From: Hyposmocoma kahamanoa
Taxonomy: Eukaryota > Arthropoda > Insecta > Lepidoptera > Cosmopterigidae
Direction: 5' to 3'
DNA: 64,000 nucleotides
Assembly (NCBI RefSeq): GCF_003589595.1
Contig: NW_020653750.1
Coordinates: forward strand, 3,986,828 to 4,050,827
Shown: positions 1-10,127 of the stretch, in pieces
How positions within the stretch are numbered: position 1 is the stretch's first letter
Layout: each line of letters starts with the position of its first letter
The notes under the pieces: generated by a model
Database searches by the model: none
Told to the model about the DNA's origin: nothing
What the model saw: only the letters and a program-made list of their open reading frames with translations
Translations under genes and position numbers: made by a program

Positions 1-3000
1 TGACAGGCAAATGACTCCACTCCACCTGATGTTAAGTGGAAAGTGGTATCCAAACGCGAAGGAACCTAGTGCAGCGATGGAATCCTCACTGCACTAGCCG
101 CCTCCACCCTGCCTGCCTACAATATGCCTCTTCACGCCTCGTTTGAAGGACCCCATATCATAAGAGGGAGGGAAGACATGTGCCGGAAGGGAGTTCCATT
201 TGTCAACCGTGCGGCAGAGAAAGGAGCCACCGAACCTTTTAGTACGCGATGGAATGCGGCAGGTAGTGAAACGGTGACTACGAAGGCCAGCACGCGTGCT
301 TCTGAGCAGGAACGGGGAAGGGGGGATGAGGTTGAACAGCTCCTCAGAGCACTCACCATGGTACATGCGGTAAAAGGCGCTAAGCGATGCAACATCTCTA
401 CGCAGTTGCAGAGGTTCAAGGCGTGATGAGACCTCTTCGTCGCCTATAATTCGAGTTGCACGACGCTGTAATTTATCCAAGGCATCGAGTAGGTACTTGG
501 CGGAGCCGTCCCACAAGTGCGAACAATACTCAACGCAAGACCGGACCTGTGTTTTGTACAGCAGGCATAACTGGTCCGGCGTGAAAAAACGTCGCACCTT
601 GTTCAGGACTCCGAGTTTCCGTGAGGCTGTTTTGATCACAGATTCGATGTAGCTCCTTGGATTCAAATCACAGCAGATTTCCATACCGAGCAAGGTGAAA
701 CTGCTCTGAGGTGAAAGTGCTGTGCTCATCAGAGAAGGCATGGGAAGGAACGGCGACAATTTTGTTGTTAACGCGCAAACCTGTGTTTTCTTGGCGTTGA
801 ACTCAACAAGATTACTGGATCCCCATGCAGATATGAGGTCCAATATCCTATTGAGCTCAACGACAAGATCAGATCGCTCTCTGTCAGTATCGGCGCGTCC
901 AGCTGCGGGGAATCCATGATATCCCCCATGAACAGTGCTATCATCTGCATAACAATGAATATTCCCAAGTGGAAGCATATCATTGATATGCAGAAGGAAA
1001 AGCGTGGGAGATAGGACGGATCCCTGCGGTACGCCGGCGTTCACATTCACGAACCTCGAAATGCTGCCGTCAGAAACGACGCGAATTCTCCGCTCACGAA
1101 GGAAATCGGCAATCCAGCTGCATAACTGGGCTGGCAAACCGTACGCCGGGAGCTTGGAGAGAAGAGCTTTGTGCCAGACCCGATCGAACGCTTTGGCTAT
1201 ATCGAGGCTAACAGCCAACGATTCGCCACGTTTGTCTATAGCCTCACCCCAAATATGCGATAAGTACGCTAGAAGGTCACCCGTTGATCGTTTCGGACGA
1301 AACCCATACTGCCGATCATTAATTATGGAGTGATCTTCTAGGTATTGGGTCAGTTGTTTATTAAGGATCCGCTCTAAAACCTTGCATATTATGGAAGTAA
1401 TGGCTATGGGACGGTAATTATGCGGGTCTGATCGGTCGCCTTTTTTGGGAACTGGTTGCACATTAGCCTCTCTCCAAGAGTCCGGCACACGACCTGAAGA
1501 GAGCGACAGACGATACAGTCGCGTTAGCACGGGAGTCAACTCAGCTGCGCAATTCCTAAGTACAATCGCTGGGATACCATCAGGACCACTAGCTTTCCGG
1601 ACGTCGAGAGACTGCAGCTGCGTACGCACATCGCATTGTCTGATACGAATATCAGACATCGTGTAGCCACAGTGAGGTAGAGTTGGTGTTGGAGTTGGAG
1701 TTGGTGGCTGTGCGTTACAGTCGTCGAGACAGGAGTTAGCCGCAAACAGATTTGCCAAGAGGTCGGCTTTATCTTGCAGCTTGTGGGCTAGATTGCCGTC
1801 AGAATATCTCAGCGGTGGCAGCGAGGGCTGGCAGAAGTTCGACGCAACGGCTCTGGCCAGACGCCAGTAGCTACGACTACCTGTGGGATGCGTCAAGAGT
1901 TCTTGGCCAACTCGTGCGACGCGCTGAGCATCCGCTCTGATGTACGCTCTTTTGCAAGACCTGGTGGCATTATTGTAGGCTGTTTTAAGTGAGTTCGTAT
2001 TGGGATCGTCTGAAGCTAGACCCCTGATCCAAGCGCGGTATGCAGTCTGTTTGTTCTCAACAGCCACAGCACACTCGCGGTTGAACCAGCGGTTGCGCCT
2101 CCCTTTACTGACGAGATCCGAATGCGGGATGTAGTATTCCATCCCGATTAAGATCTCATCAGCAACGGCAGTCGCGCTAGCTGTTGGATCCACCTCACTA
2201 AAACAGCGCTGTCGCCAGGGAACGGATGCAAAATAGTCCCGCATACCGTCCCAATCTGCCGACGCATAATGCCAAATGCGGCGTTTAGCCACAGTAGGTG
2301 GTGGTGGCAGTAACGTTGCCACTTTAGTGGATATCAAGCAGTGATCCGAAGTGCCCAGAGGGGCTTGGACCACCACCCGATATCCAGCCGGGCGAGACGT
2401 CAGCAGAAGGTCCAACAAAGAGGGCGCGTCACCAACCCTATCTGGAATCCGGGTGGGCTGATTCACCAGTTGGGTTAAATCGTGTGTGAGAGCGAATGTG
2501 TGGGCAGTTCTTCCAGCATGGTCAGTTTTAGAGGAACTTAACCACGACTCGTGGTGAGCATTGAAGTCCCCTAAAAACACCAATTCCGCTGTAGGAAACT
2601 GCGCCTGCGCGTCATCTGCCGCCCGAGTAAGGTGGTCCATGAGACGAGTTGTCTCCATGTCGCCGTGGTGGGATCTGTAGAGGCACATGTAGACACGGCA
2701 ATGACTGCCCAGGTCAACATGTACCCCAAGGATGGAGAAGGAGGGGTCCTCCAAATGACGCAGACGGCGACAGCAAACATCTGCCCGGACAAACAAGCAG
2801 ACCCCAGCTTTCGCTTTGAAGGAGTCTTCAAGCATATAGCCAGGGTAATTCAAGTAGCTGCTGTCAGCCGGGCAGAGTATTTGCGTCTCCGTAAGGAACA
2901 GCATTTCTGGTCGAGCCGTCTCAAGATGTTGATGGATGGCGTGGATGTTACTGTGGAGTCCTCGAATGTTCGTGAACTCCACCTTAAAGAGCGCTTTAGT

Positions 3001-3408
3001 GGTGGGGGTGTGCACCGCTGTACGACCGAAATTTGTACTTTGCGCTAACATGTTGGAGGGAAAAAGAGGCGTGAAGCGAGAAAACAGTGCCGCGACAAAA
3101 GCGGTCAAATCGCGGGGCCTGCTTCCCCAGAGACTTGCCTACAGACAAGTTGCGCTGATCCGCCGGACGGAAGGGCCCCCGAACCCCCCCGGGAATGGCT
3201 GCCGGGACCCCACCTCCCGGTCACCAACCGGCACGACGAACCACACCGAGATTATGCGCGGCATGGTGAGGCAGCCTCACGAGCTGGTTAAGCACGCTTG
3301 GGCCCCTGTACTGTACCGCGGGCGGCCAGCGGAACAACCGTTTCTACGGGTCTCCCTGGCCGGCGGGTCAATGCAGTTGTCCTGGCACTGGTTCGGAGTA
3401 TTTATAAA
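1..3408 (-). mobile_element. Jockey-like non-LTR retrotransposon (LINE), 3' end cut by window edge
   Basis: A minus-strand LINE whose ORF2 fills 94-3051. The stretch 3110-3408 is GC-rich like the ORF and unlike the AT-rich DNA beyond about 3410, so I take it as the 5' untranslated region. No ORF1 is visible, so the copy is probably 5' truncated before ORF1 or belongs to a family lacking it. The 3' UTR begins below position 94 and shares the word CACCTGATGTTAAG with the 3' UTR of the second Jockey copy at 48930-50935, so both belong to one family or close sister families. The poly(A) tail lies outside the window. Boundaries are inferred from composition; the family assignment rests on protein motifs. 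Confidence 0.85.
94..3051 (-). CDS. LINE ORF2: apurinic-type endonuclease and reverse transcriptase
   Basis: This 985-residue protein carries out target nicking and reverse transcription of its own LINE RNA. Endonuclease motifs are in order: FTNIRG with Asn near residue 28, LTETQ with Glu near 55, LGDFNAHH near 160-166 and the catalytic TSDH near 234-237. The RT domain has KASGPDGIPA, NYRPIAITS, QYGFRPKRST, the catalytic Asp in VSLDIAKAFDRVW (about 616), AGVPQGSVLSP and CYADD (about 700-704). A Pro-Thr run near 450-456 comes from a GGAGTT-type microsatellite at 1681-1706. I start at the ATG ending at 3051; the frame stays open upstream to 3108 without another ATG. No stop or frameshift interrupts it, so the copy may be recent or active. 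Confidence 0.9.
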   Translation of the reverse strand: MLAQSTNFGRTAVHTPTTKALFKVEFTNIRGLHSNIHAIHQHLETARPEMLFLTETQILCPADSSYLNYPGYMLEDSFKAKAGVCLFVRADVCCRRLRHLEDPSFSILGVHVDLGSHCRVYMCLYRSHHGDMETTRLMDHLTRAADDAQAQFPTAELVFLGDFNAHHESWLSSSKTDHAGRTAHTFALTHDLTQLVNQPTRIPDRVGDAPSLLDLLLTSRPAGYRVVVQAPLGTSDHCLISTKVATLLPPPPTVAKRRIWHYASADWDGMRDYFASVPWRQRCFSEVDPTASATAVADEILIGMEYYIPHSDLVSKGRRNRWFNRECAVAVENKQTAYRAWIRGLASDDPNTNSLKTAYNNATRSCKRAYIRADAQRVARVGQELLTHPTGSRSYWRLARAVASNFCQPSLPPLRYSDGNLAHKLQDKADLLANLFAANSCLDDCNAQPPTPTPTPTLPHCGYTMSDIRIRQCDVRTQLQSLDVRKASGPDGIPAIVLRNCAAELTPVLTRLYRLSLSSGRVPDSWREANVQPVPKKGDRSDPHNYRPIAITSIICKVLERILNKQLTQYLEDHSIINDRQYGFRPKRSTGDLLAYLSHIWGEAIDKRGESLAVSLDIAKAFDRVWHKALLSKLPAYGLPAQLCSWIADFLRERRIRVVSDGSISRFVNVNAGVPQGSVLSPTLFLLHINDMLPLGNIHCYADDSTVHGGYHGFPAAGRADTDRERSDLVVELNRILDLISAWGSSNLVEFNAKKTQVCALTTKLSPFLPMPSLMSTALSPQSSFTLLGMEICCDLNPRSYIESVIKTASRKLGVLNKVRRFFTPDQLCLLYKTQVRSCVEYCSHLWDGSAKYLLDALDKLQRRATRIIGDEEVSSRLEPLQLRRDVASLSAFYRMYHGECSEELFNLIPPSPFLLRSTRAGLRSHRFTTCRIPSRTKRFGGSFLCRTVDKWNSLPAHVFPPSYDMGSFKRGVKRHIVGRQGGGG

Positions 3409-4225
3409 TGCAATATAATAAATTCAAAATCTCATATGACATTCTCAGATATTCCCATATGACATAAAACATTCCCAAATGGAATATTGATATAGACCAT
3501 ACCTTGATTACAGTAATCTATACATATAACAAACATAAAAAACAGTTTCAATTTTTGGTTGGTTTGGTTACAACAGTTGGTGAAATTACTGGCACATGGG
3601 ACTTGACAACTTATGTCTCAGGGTGACGGGCGCAGTGGTAGTGTCCTTCAGATCTTTGCAATTTAAAGCTCTGAGCGTGTAGATTACCATCAGGCGCACA
3701 ACTTGTTCATACCGTCACTTGATGTTTTATAAAAAAATATAAAAATTTTTTAACGATTGATTTATCGATGATTATGGTACAATATTAAAGAAATCGCCAT
3801 TTATAGTGTACAATTTTGGTTTAGATACGTTTATTCCGTAGATAGGGCAGCTCATTTATTTTTTTCCATCCTCTAAGATCGAAACTGCAAATACACCGCA
3901 CTAGCATTTGGCATTCAAACTTTTATTCAATTGCATATCAACTATAATTTTGCAAGTATATACTCGTATAATAGAAGTTTGCAATTAATTTGCAGTCGGG
4001 ATGCAGCTCGTATGGACTAAGAATTTGGGTAGTTAAGTCATTTGATTAAATTATGCTCGTGACACATGACTTGCTGAAATTGGGTTATTTTATAGTGTAG
4101 TCATAGCCGTCGAGATAGCGAACGAATAATAAAAACATGTAACATAAGAAAACTTTATGATAAAACATACGACCCATAGTGCAAAAGATGAAATATATTA
4201 ACTAATTATAACTTTTTTAAACAAA
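3409..4225. other. AT-rich intergenic stretch with one repeat A copy
   Basis: Between the LINE and the ATPase gene. Apart from the repeat A copy at about 3573-3745, I see only AT-rich sequence without a credible ORF. Confidence 0.6.
3573..3745 (+). repeat. Interspersed repeat A, copy 1 (5' truncated)
   Basis: Contains the family words GGTGAAATTACTGGCACATG, GACGGGCGCAGTGG and CATCAGGCGCACAACTTGTT and ends in an A-rich tail after TTATAA. It resembles the common lepidopteran repeat that ends in an accept-site-like CACTTACCATCAGG block and an A-run, but I cannot name the family. Other copies in this window lie at about 20127-20245, 21466-21725, 21955-22262, 23815-24060, 36075-36350 and 62343-62440. 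Confidence 0.7.
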
Positions 4226-4753
4226 AACCGACCTCAAAAGTTCGTGGAGTTGATCTATTTGCCAAGTTTTATTGAAATCGAAACTCATGGGAAAATACGC
4301 TCTATTTATTTACGTTTTTACGTTTTAAATTAAATGAGCGTCCCGGCCACGCGGGCGAGTCTGGCTTGAATTTGGTCTACGCGACGATCAGCGCGGCGGC
4401 AACGCGGACTCGCTCGGCGACCGCGTGCGGGCTGGCGGCGGCGGAGCGCTTGTATTATTCAGAGGAATTTAAATGTTGTTGTCTAGTGAATAGAATTCAG
4501 ATTTGCCATTAATGCACATGAAGGCGTGGTAACTGAGCGGCCGCGCTAAAACTTTCGCCTGTGTAACTGGGCGCTTAGAGGTGGGATATTTTCTTCAAAT
4601 TTAAATGGGACCAATACTGAGGTACCCTCTTTCCAATAAAAAAAATCGTCAAAATCGATTATTCGTACTGGTGCCGTGTAATCGAGTAATCGTGTAACGT
4701 ATACACAAAAAATACAGTCAAACTGAGAACCTCCTCCTTTTTTGAAGTCGGTT
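4226..4753 (+). repeat. Repeat C, copy 1 (AACCGAC...GTCGGTT element)
   Basis: Starts with AACCGACCTCAAAAG and ends with TTTTTTGAAGTCGGTT, so the ends are an imperfect inverted repeat. The interior has GAACCTCCTCC shortly before the right end, as in the copies at 37285-37469, 45757-46203 and 61869-62169. This copy carries an extra GC-rich block at about 4330-4450 absent from the 61869 copy. Possibly a non-autonomous DNA element; no coding capacity. Confidence 0.75.
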
Positions 4754-4861
4754 AAAAAACAAAAATAGAATCCTTTCATTTGCTACTACTTTTTCGCCTC
4801 GTGAGGCTGGTTAACGAAAACTAACACTTCTTATGTTGAATTTACACAGCAGACATTAGAC

Positions 4862-7800
4862 TCAGTAATATGTTTCTTTTTCTACAAATTCCGACAAATT
4901 GTTTCTTATAATATAACGTCGCAACTCATCTCCTCCTATCATCAACACCATAAAAGGTACAGCCAAAAAGAAATCATACCAATACAAGGGTTCTGTACTA
5001 AAAATATTATTACACCAAGGCACGTATGTTACCAACAAAGCTGCTATCAAATCCACAAAAATGCTCGCATTTAGAACATGATTCTTCATACCTTTTTTTA
5101 ACAACGAAATTCGCCTAGTCTTACAAATAATGACATCAGATATTTGTGTCCAACAAGTAGATACAAAATACGCAGTTTGCGCTTTCCGTGCAAGTTTTTG
5201 TCTTTCAGCATAAGACCATGCACGATCATAAGAATTATAAACAACACCGCGTGTGTTCTCCCAGCTGCTGCGAGTAAACAACAAACTACGTGGAAAAAAT
5301 CCCTCTCCGGCGAAAGTTACGTAATAAGCGTACATTCCAGCACAGAATTGAATCAGGCCTATTTGGAAGTAAGCCATAAAAATCAATACTCGATTGACTA
5401 GGTGATCACTGGATTTGCGCGGGGGGATTTTCATGATATCTTGCTCCGAAGTCTCATAAGCTAAGCTCATTGCAGGCAACAAATCCGTACCCACATTTAT
5501 TACTAGAATCAACATCAAGCTCAATGGTAAAGGTATTCCTAGACAGGCATACAAAACAAAGGGTAACATTTCAGGTGTGTTGGAAGTTAAGGTATACGCA
5601 ATAGTTTTCTTTAAGTTATCAAAAATCCTCCTACCCTCTTCCACGCCTAAAACGATAGACGCAAAATTGTCATCAAGAAGGATCATGTCTGCAGCTTGCT
5701 TTGACACTTCTGTACCATTGATACCCATAGCTATCCCAATGTCTGCTTTCTTCAGAGCCGGAGAATCGTTTACTCCATCTCCAGTAACTGCAACAACGTA
5801 GTGTAACGCTTGATAATTTTCAACAATGAAAAGCTTCTGCTGAGGGCTGGTCCGAGCGAACGTAAGTTCAGCATACTTGATAATCGCATGTTTTAAGTCG
5901 CAAGCTGACATCTTACGTAACTCGTCACCCGTAATCACTGCAGCATGGAATTGATTTTTCATATGTGTTGGCACATCCATTACTTCAATATGATGCTCAA
6001 AAGCGTAGTCATAAGCGGTGGGCATTGTAATAGTACCAATCTTGCGAGATATAGCTAAAGCAGTAACCGGATGGTCACCGGTCACCATAGTAACTTTGAT
6101 TCCTGCCTGCCTGCACAAAGCTATCGCAGACTTCACTTCTCTCCTTGGTGGATCTATCATCGAGATGGCGCCAAGAAACGTCAAATCTTCCAATGGGAAA
6201 TTTCGCGTTTGTGTGTCGAATTTGTATCCAAGAGGATATTCATTTATCGGTAAATGCACATCACCATAACCTATAACTCGTTCACCCATATTTGCTAATT
6301 TAATAAAATTTTCTTTCAACTCTTTTTTGACGTGTGCATTGGTTGGCATTGGACCGGTCTCTGTCATTACATAAATACAAAACTCTAGAATAATCTCAGG
6401 GGCACCTTTCATAACCAAATAATAACTCTGAGTACTTTGCAATTGATGAATTGTAACTTGGTATTTATAAGCTGAACTGAACGGAATTTCAGCTACTTTT
6501 GGATTCTCTGCTCTGACTTTTGTCGCGGAGCGATTCTTTTCCATGTACCTCAGTATTGCTGATTCTGATGCATCACCGATTATCTTTCTTTTTTCAACCG
6601 GCAATTTCATTGTATCATGCGTGAAAGTTGCTTTGAGATTTAGAGATGCAGCAAAACATAAACGTATATAAGGTGATAACGATATTGCACTATGGTCCGA
6701 TTTGTCATATATTTTGTAGTTGCAAAATAAGTGAGAAACCGACATTCTGTTTTCCGTCAACGTACCGGTTTTGTCAGAGCATATGGCTGACGTTGAACCC
6801 AACGTTTCTACTGCCTGCAACGTCTTAGCCATACAATTCTTTGTCTTAAGCTGCTTAGCAGATAGAGTCATACAAACGGTCAATGTCACGATTAACCCTT
6901 CAGGAACATTGGCTAGAATGATACCTAGCATATATTGCAGTGCCATTATCCAGTTACGGTGGATAAAAAATACCATTAGGAAGAAGATAAATCCGAATGC
7001 GAAAGCTACACCGCAAATAAGCTTAACAAAGTATGTTATTTCTTTGCTAATAGGCGTTTCCTCTTTCTTAAGTCCTGTGACTAGACCCGCAATTTTACCT
7101 ATTTGCGTCATCTCGCCAGTGTCCACGACCAATCCACGTGCAGTGCCTTCTATAACAGGACAAGAAAAATATGCCATATTTTTTGATTCCAAAGGATTTT
7201 CATTCGTACACTCCACTGTATGCGTAATGGGAATCGATTCGCCCGTTAGCGAAGCCATATCAGTCTTAAAATTACTGCAAGAAAGAATTCTAACATCAGC
7301 CGGTACGACTTCTCCTCCAGTCATCTCGACGATATCTCCTACTACAAGTGCATTGTTAGGTATAATTTTTTGTATCCCCTCCCTTATAACTATAGCATCA
7401 GGTGGAACTAGTTTTTCAAAACCACTCATTACTGCCATGTTCTTAGCTTCCTGGTAAAATCCAAAGAGTCCAGTACCAATTACTGTAATGGTAATCACAC
7501 AGCCTAAATACAAATATTCATTTGAGGAATGTCCCTCGTGTTCATCATCAATTGACTTTCTCAAAGAAAAAAAGTAAGCTATGAAATTTAAAATGGCTCC
7601 ACACCATAGCACGCACTGGAACCATCCAAAAAGATTATGCCGGAACACTTTCCAATAGCTGGTACCTTTAAGTTCTTTTAGCTGATTGGGTCCGTTGCGT
7701 TCCAAGAGCTCCATGGCGTGAGACTCGGTAAGGCCATCTTTGAGATTGGTACGGAAAACTGCTTCCAGTTGTTTATGTGTAAGGAAATGTACGCCTGTCT

Positions 7801-7936
7801 GAGTTTCCTCTTTAAGGAAGCTGAGTTCCTCGCTGAGAGCATTTGCGGAATGTGTAACATGTATATTAGAGTGACGTACGACCGTACCGCTTCCTGGAAT
7901 GGCGCCGCTAGAACGTCTGTGGTCCTTGGTCGGCAT
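4862..7936 (-). CDS. Divergent Na+/K+-ATPase alpha-subunit paralogue, intronless
   Basis: A 1,024-residue P2C-type ATPase that should pump cations across the plasma membrane using ATP. From the ATG ending at 7936: TGES of the actuator domain at about 231-234, PEGL of helix M4 with Glu 346, the phosphorylated Asp 388 in CSDKTGTLT, KGAPE at about 510-514, TGDHP, GDGVND at about 719-724, SNTPE of M5 at 785-789, and the C-terminal KETYY. The frame is open upstream to a GTG at 7957, but a TAG follows further upstream and ATG is the credible start. One ORF without introns is unlike the main insect gene, so this is probably a retrocopy or a lineage paralogue. Odd points: Asn 814 replaces the M6 Asp (pig D804), Val-Asp replaces Glu-Glu of M9, and the M1-M2 loop is six residues longer. 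Domain integrity argues against a pseudogene. Confidence 0.93.
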   Translation of the reverse strand: MPTKDHRRSSGAIPGSGTVVRHSNIHVTHSANALSEELSFLKEETQTGVHFLTHKQLEAVFRTNLKDGLTESHAMELLERNGPNQLKELKGTSYWKVFRHNLFGWFQCVLWCGAILNFIAYFFSLRKSIDDEHEGHSSNEYLYLGCVITITVIGTGLFGFYQEAKNMAVMSGFEKLVPPDAIVIREGIQKIIPNNALVVGDIVEMTGGEVVPADVRILSCSNFKTDMASLTGESIPITHTVECTNENPLESKNMAYFSCPVIEGTARGLVVDTGEMTQIGKIAGLVTGLKKEETPISKEITYFVKLICGVAFAFGFIFFLMVFFIHRNWIMALQYMLGIILANVPEGLIVTLTVCMTLSAKQLKTKNCMAKTLQAVETLGSTSAICSDKTGTLTENRMSVSHLFCNYKIYDKSDHSAISLSPYIRLCFAASLNLKATFTHDTMKLPVEKRKIIGDASESAILRYMEKNRSATKVRAENPKVAEIPFSSAYKYQVTIHQLQSTQSYYLVMKGAPEIILEFCIYVMTETGPMPTNAHVKKELKENFIKLANMGERVIGYGDVHLPINEYPLGYKFDTQTRNFPLEDLTFLGAISMIDPPRREVKSAIALCRQAGIKVTMVTGDHPVTALAISRKIGTITMPTAYDYAFEHHIEVMDVPTHMKNQFHAAVITGDELRKMSACDLKHAIIKYAELTFARTSPQQKLFIVENYQALHYVVAVTGDGVNDSPALKKADIGIAMGINGTEVSKQAADMILLDDNFASIVLGVEEGRRIFDNLKKTIAYTLTSNTPEMLPFVLYACLGIPLPLSLMLILVINVGTDLLPAMSLAYETSEQDIMKIPPRKSSDHLVNRVLIFMAYFQIGLIQFCAGMYAYYVTFAGEGFFPRSLLFTRSSWENTRGVVYNSYDRAWSYAERQKLARKAQTAYFVSTCWTQISDVIICKTRRISLLKKGMKNHVLNASIFVDLIAALLVTYVPWCNNIFSTEPLYWYDFFLAVPFMVLMIGGDELRRYIIRNNLSEFVEKETYY

Positions 7937-8489
7937 TCCGTGGCCTCGCTTCTTCACTGACCTTATAGTCTAAAAACTACTTCCTTCTTCTTTTTGCGTA
8001 TTAGCGGTGCCCGTTTTAAAATTTTTTCAACGTCAAGTTAACTTAATCGACGACATTACTTCACTTCAAAGACGAATCCATTCAGCACTAAAAAGTATAA
8101 ATTCTTCTTCTTTTTTTATTATTATTAATGGCTTTGCCCTTGCATTTAGCCCTGATATAGCCAATGAAAGGGTTGGGAAGGCAGAATTACAGATTATGGA
8201 AGAGGTACGAAATTTGGCTGTTTCACCACCACGATATGCAATTATTTTTTGTGAAATTACTCCATTAGTTTGTTATATTTATTAAACAAAGATCGAACAC
8301 TTATAAAAAATTCACTTGATATCATGGCGGTGAAACATCCAGACATTGAATAAAACTTAATTATACAAAAAATAAAACTTTCAATTCTAGAAGTTTATTA
8401 GGAAATCATAATGTATATTTTTAATAACATTAATACATCCTGCAATAGTTAATTTTTTGAATGCGTCAATTGATCAATGGTTATATAAC
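7937..8489. other. 5' flank of the ATPase gene, with a SINE remnant
   Basis: No credible ORF. The minus-strand copy of SINE-2 tail at about 8225-8315 is the only recognisable element. A promoter for the ATPase paralogue must lie here if the gene is transcribed, but I see no diagnostic core element. Confidence 0.5.
8225..8315 (-). repeat. SINE-2 3' fragment
   Basis: Read on the minus strand it gives GTGTTCGATCTTTG, then ATAACAAACTA and GGAGTAATTTCAC, the same order as the tail of the SINE at 15478-15655. The tRNA-like head is missing. Confidence 0.7.
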
Positions 8490-8498
8490 AGACACAAA

Positions 8499-8738
8499 CT
8501 ACGGAAAATTATTAATTATTAATATTTCATGAGACTCAATATACAGAATGGCTTCAATGATTGCAATAGCCTCTCCAGAGAATACCGAGTTCAGATAAGG
8601 GGATTTAAAACTAAGTAAGACATTGAACTTAGGGAACCAAACGGCGGCTCCTAAGTTGCCATGTTCGTGTAATTTTGAAGCGTCGGTAAAAACAGTGGTC
8701 CAGTCATGCCATTCTCTTTCCACTATATCATTGAACAC
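8499..8738 (-). pseudogene. RNase H domain fragment of the I-type LINE
   Basis: Residues WTTVFTDASKL, LGAAVWFP and SGEAIAIIEAILY match the first beta strands and helix of LINE-encoded RNase H, with the first catalytic Asp and the helix Glu kept. The fragment lacks the rest of the domain or it is too decayed to see. Confidence 0.7.
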
Positions 8739-8914
8739 CTGGTTTGCTCCTGGGGTAGTTTCGTGATTCCAAAACTAAGATGGACTGTTGGGCAGAACGT
8801 TAAACTTTTATAGTCGGTTTCAAACAGCGGGTTCTTATGATTTTAAGAAATATGAAAAGGGAGACTGAAAATTTTATTAAAACTATTAACAAGTATGGGA
8901 GGTTTCTTATGGGT

Positions 8915-9888
8915 TCAATAATTAGAAGAGGGGATAATGTTCGATAATGATTGCAATATGGGGATCAAAGGGTGAGAGGAGAATTGAACGATTTTGAAAT
9001 CTGTTGGCAAGGAATTGTCTGCGAAGATGTAAAGAAGGCTCCTCCAGGCATTCGACTTGGAGAGCATTTGTTGGTAGGATTTCATGGCTCCTGTGATTAT
9101 TCTCAGACATCTTGCTTGAATTCCGTCCATCTTAGCTACAGCTAACCTGTTACAGGGTATACAGAAGGAAGCTGCCATAATCAAAATTACTTCTGATGAT
9201 GGCATTGTACAGGAGCTTTTGACTATATGGGTGTGATCCCCAGCGAACACTAGAGAGCGCACGGAGAACATTTGCACTTTTTTCGGCTTTTTGACAAATA
9301 TAATTTATATGATGAATGCCAGATAATTTTGAATCCAAGATAAAAAAGACAGAATTGAGCCGGCTTTCAGTATCTGAGAAAGAATTTGAGCATGCGTACA
9401 GAGCGATATCATCTGCATATTGCAGGATTTTACAGAAGCAATTGACAGAGGTGTCGAGGTTGAACGTGTACAAACTATAAAGGAGAGGACCGAGGACGGA
9501 ACCTTAAAGCAAGCCATTCCAGACCATTCGGGAGGGGGTTGTGAAACTATTAACACGGACTACGATAGAGCGGCCCATGAACATGTTACTGATGATATTG
9601 ATCATCCTCTCGAGTATACTCATATTGAACATCTTCTGCCTGAGTAGTGGAAGATTCACATTATCATAAGCGGATATTACATGCGTTCCAGACGGTTTTT
9701 TATTACATGATTAAAACAGATGATAGGGCGATACGACTACATTCATTTGAGTTAAAAGGATCTTTCCCAGATTTCCAGATTGGCACTATAATTTGGGTTT
9801 TCCATGAGTTAGGGTCTATACCGGATTCAAACATTTTGTTAATAATGTTCAGGAAGAAAATTTTGGTGGAAACCCAACAAGCACACAA
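8915..9888 (-). pseudogene. Reverse-transcriptase remnant of the I-type LINE
   Basis: In order on the minus strand: INKMFESGIDPNSWKTQIIV followed by PIWKSGKDPF, then a degenerate SVLSFIVC block, then QYADDIALYACSN with the YADD box kept, and a thumb-like region with KSANVLRALSSVRWG. The pieces lie in different frames, so several frameshifts have accumulated. Confidence 0.7.
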
Positions 9889-10127
9889 GCTGCTTATATT
9901 ACCTCTGTACAGCCTAAAAGTTGTATATTAACTGTTTAAGGGATGTACTATAGTATTTAAGTTCTTCAGTAGCGTATTCAAAAGTAATTAAACAGGCGCA
10001 AGTCGTACAATAGTCGTACAACGGCAAACGTAATCCTAAGAGAGATAAAAAGGCTAGTCATAGAGCTATGACTAGTCATAGAGTATGGGCAATTGACATA
10101 TATAATAATTGATATATATAACACCTT

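Noticed and set aside
2632..3418. Plus-strand ORFs of 138 and 160 codons
   Set aside because: They are antisense shadows of the Jockey ORF2 and its GC-rich 5' region.
6771..7457. 228-codon plus-strand ORF
   Set aside because: Antisense shadow of the ATPase gene; hydrophobic composition mirrors the membrane helices.
7937..7957. Extension of the ATPase ORF by seven codons upstream of the ATG
   Set aside because: The upstream start would be GTG, which is not used in nuclear animal genes, and an in-frame TAG lies just beyond.
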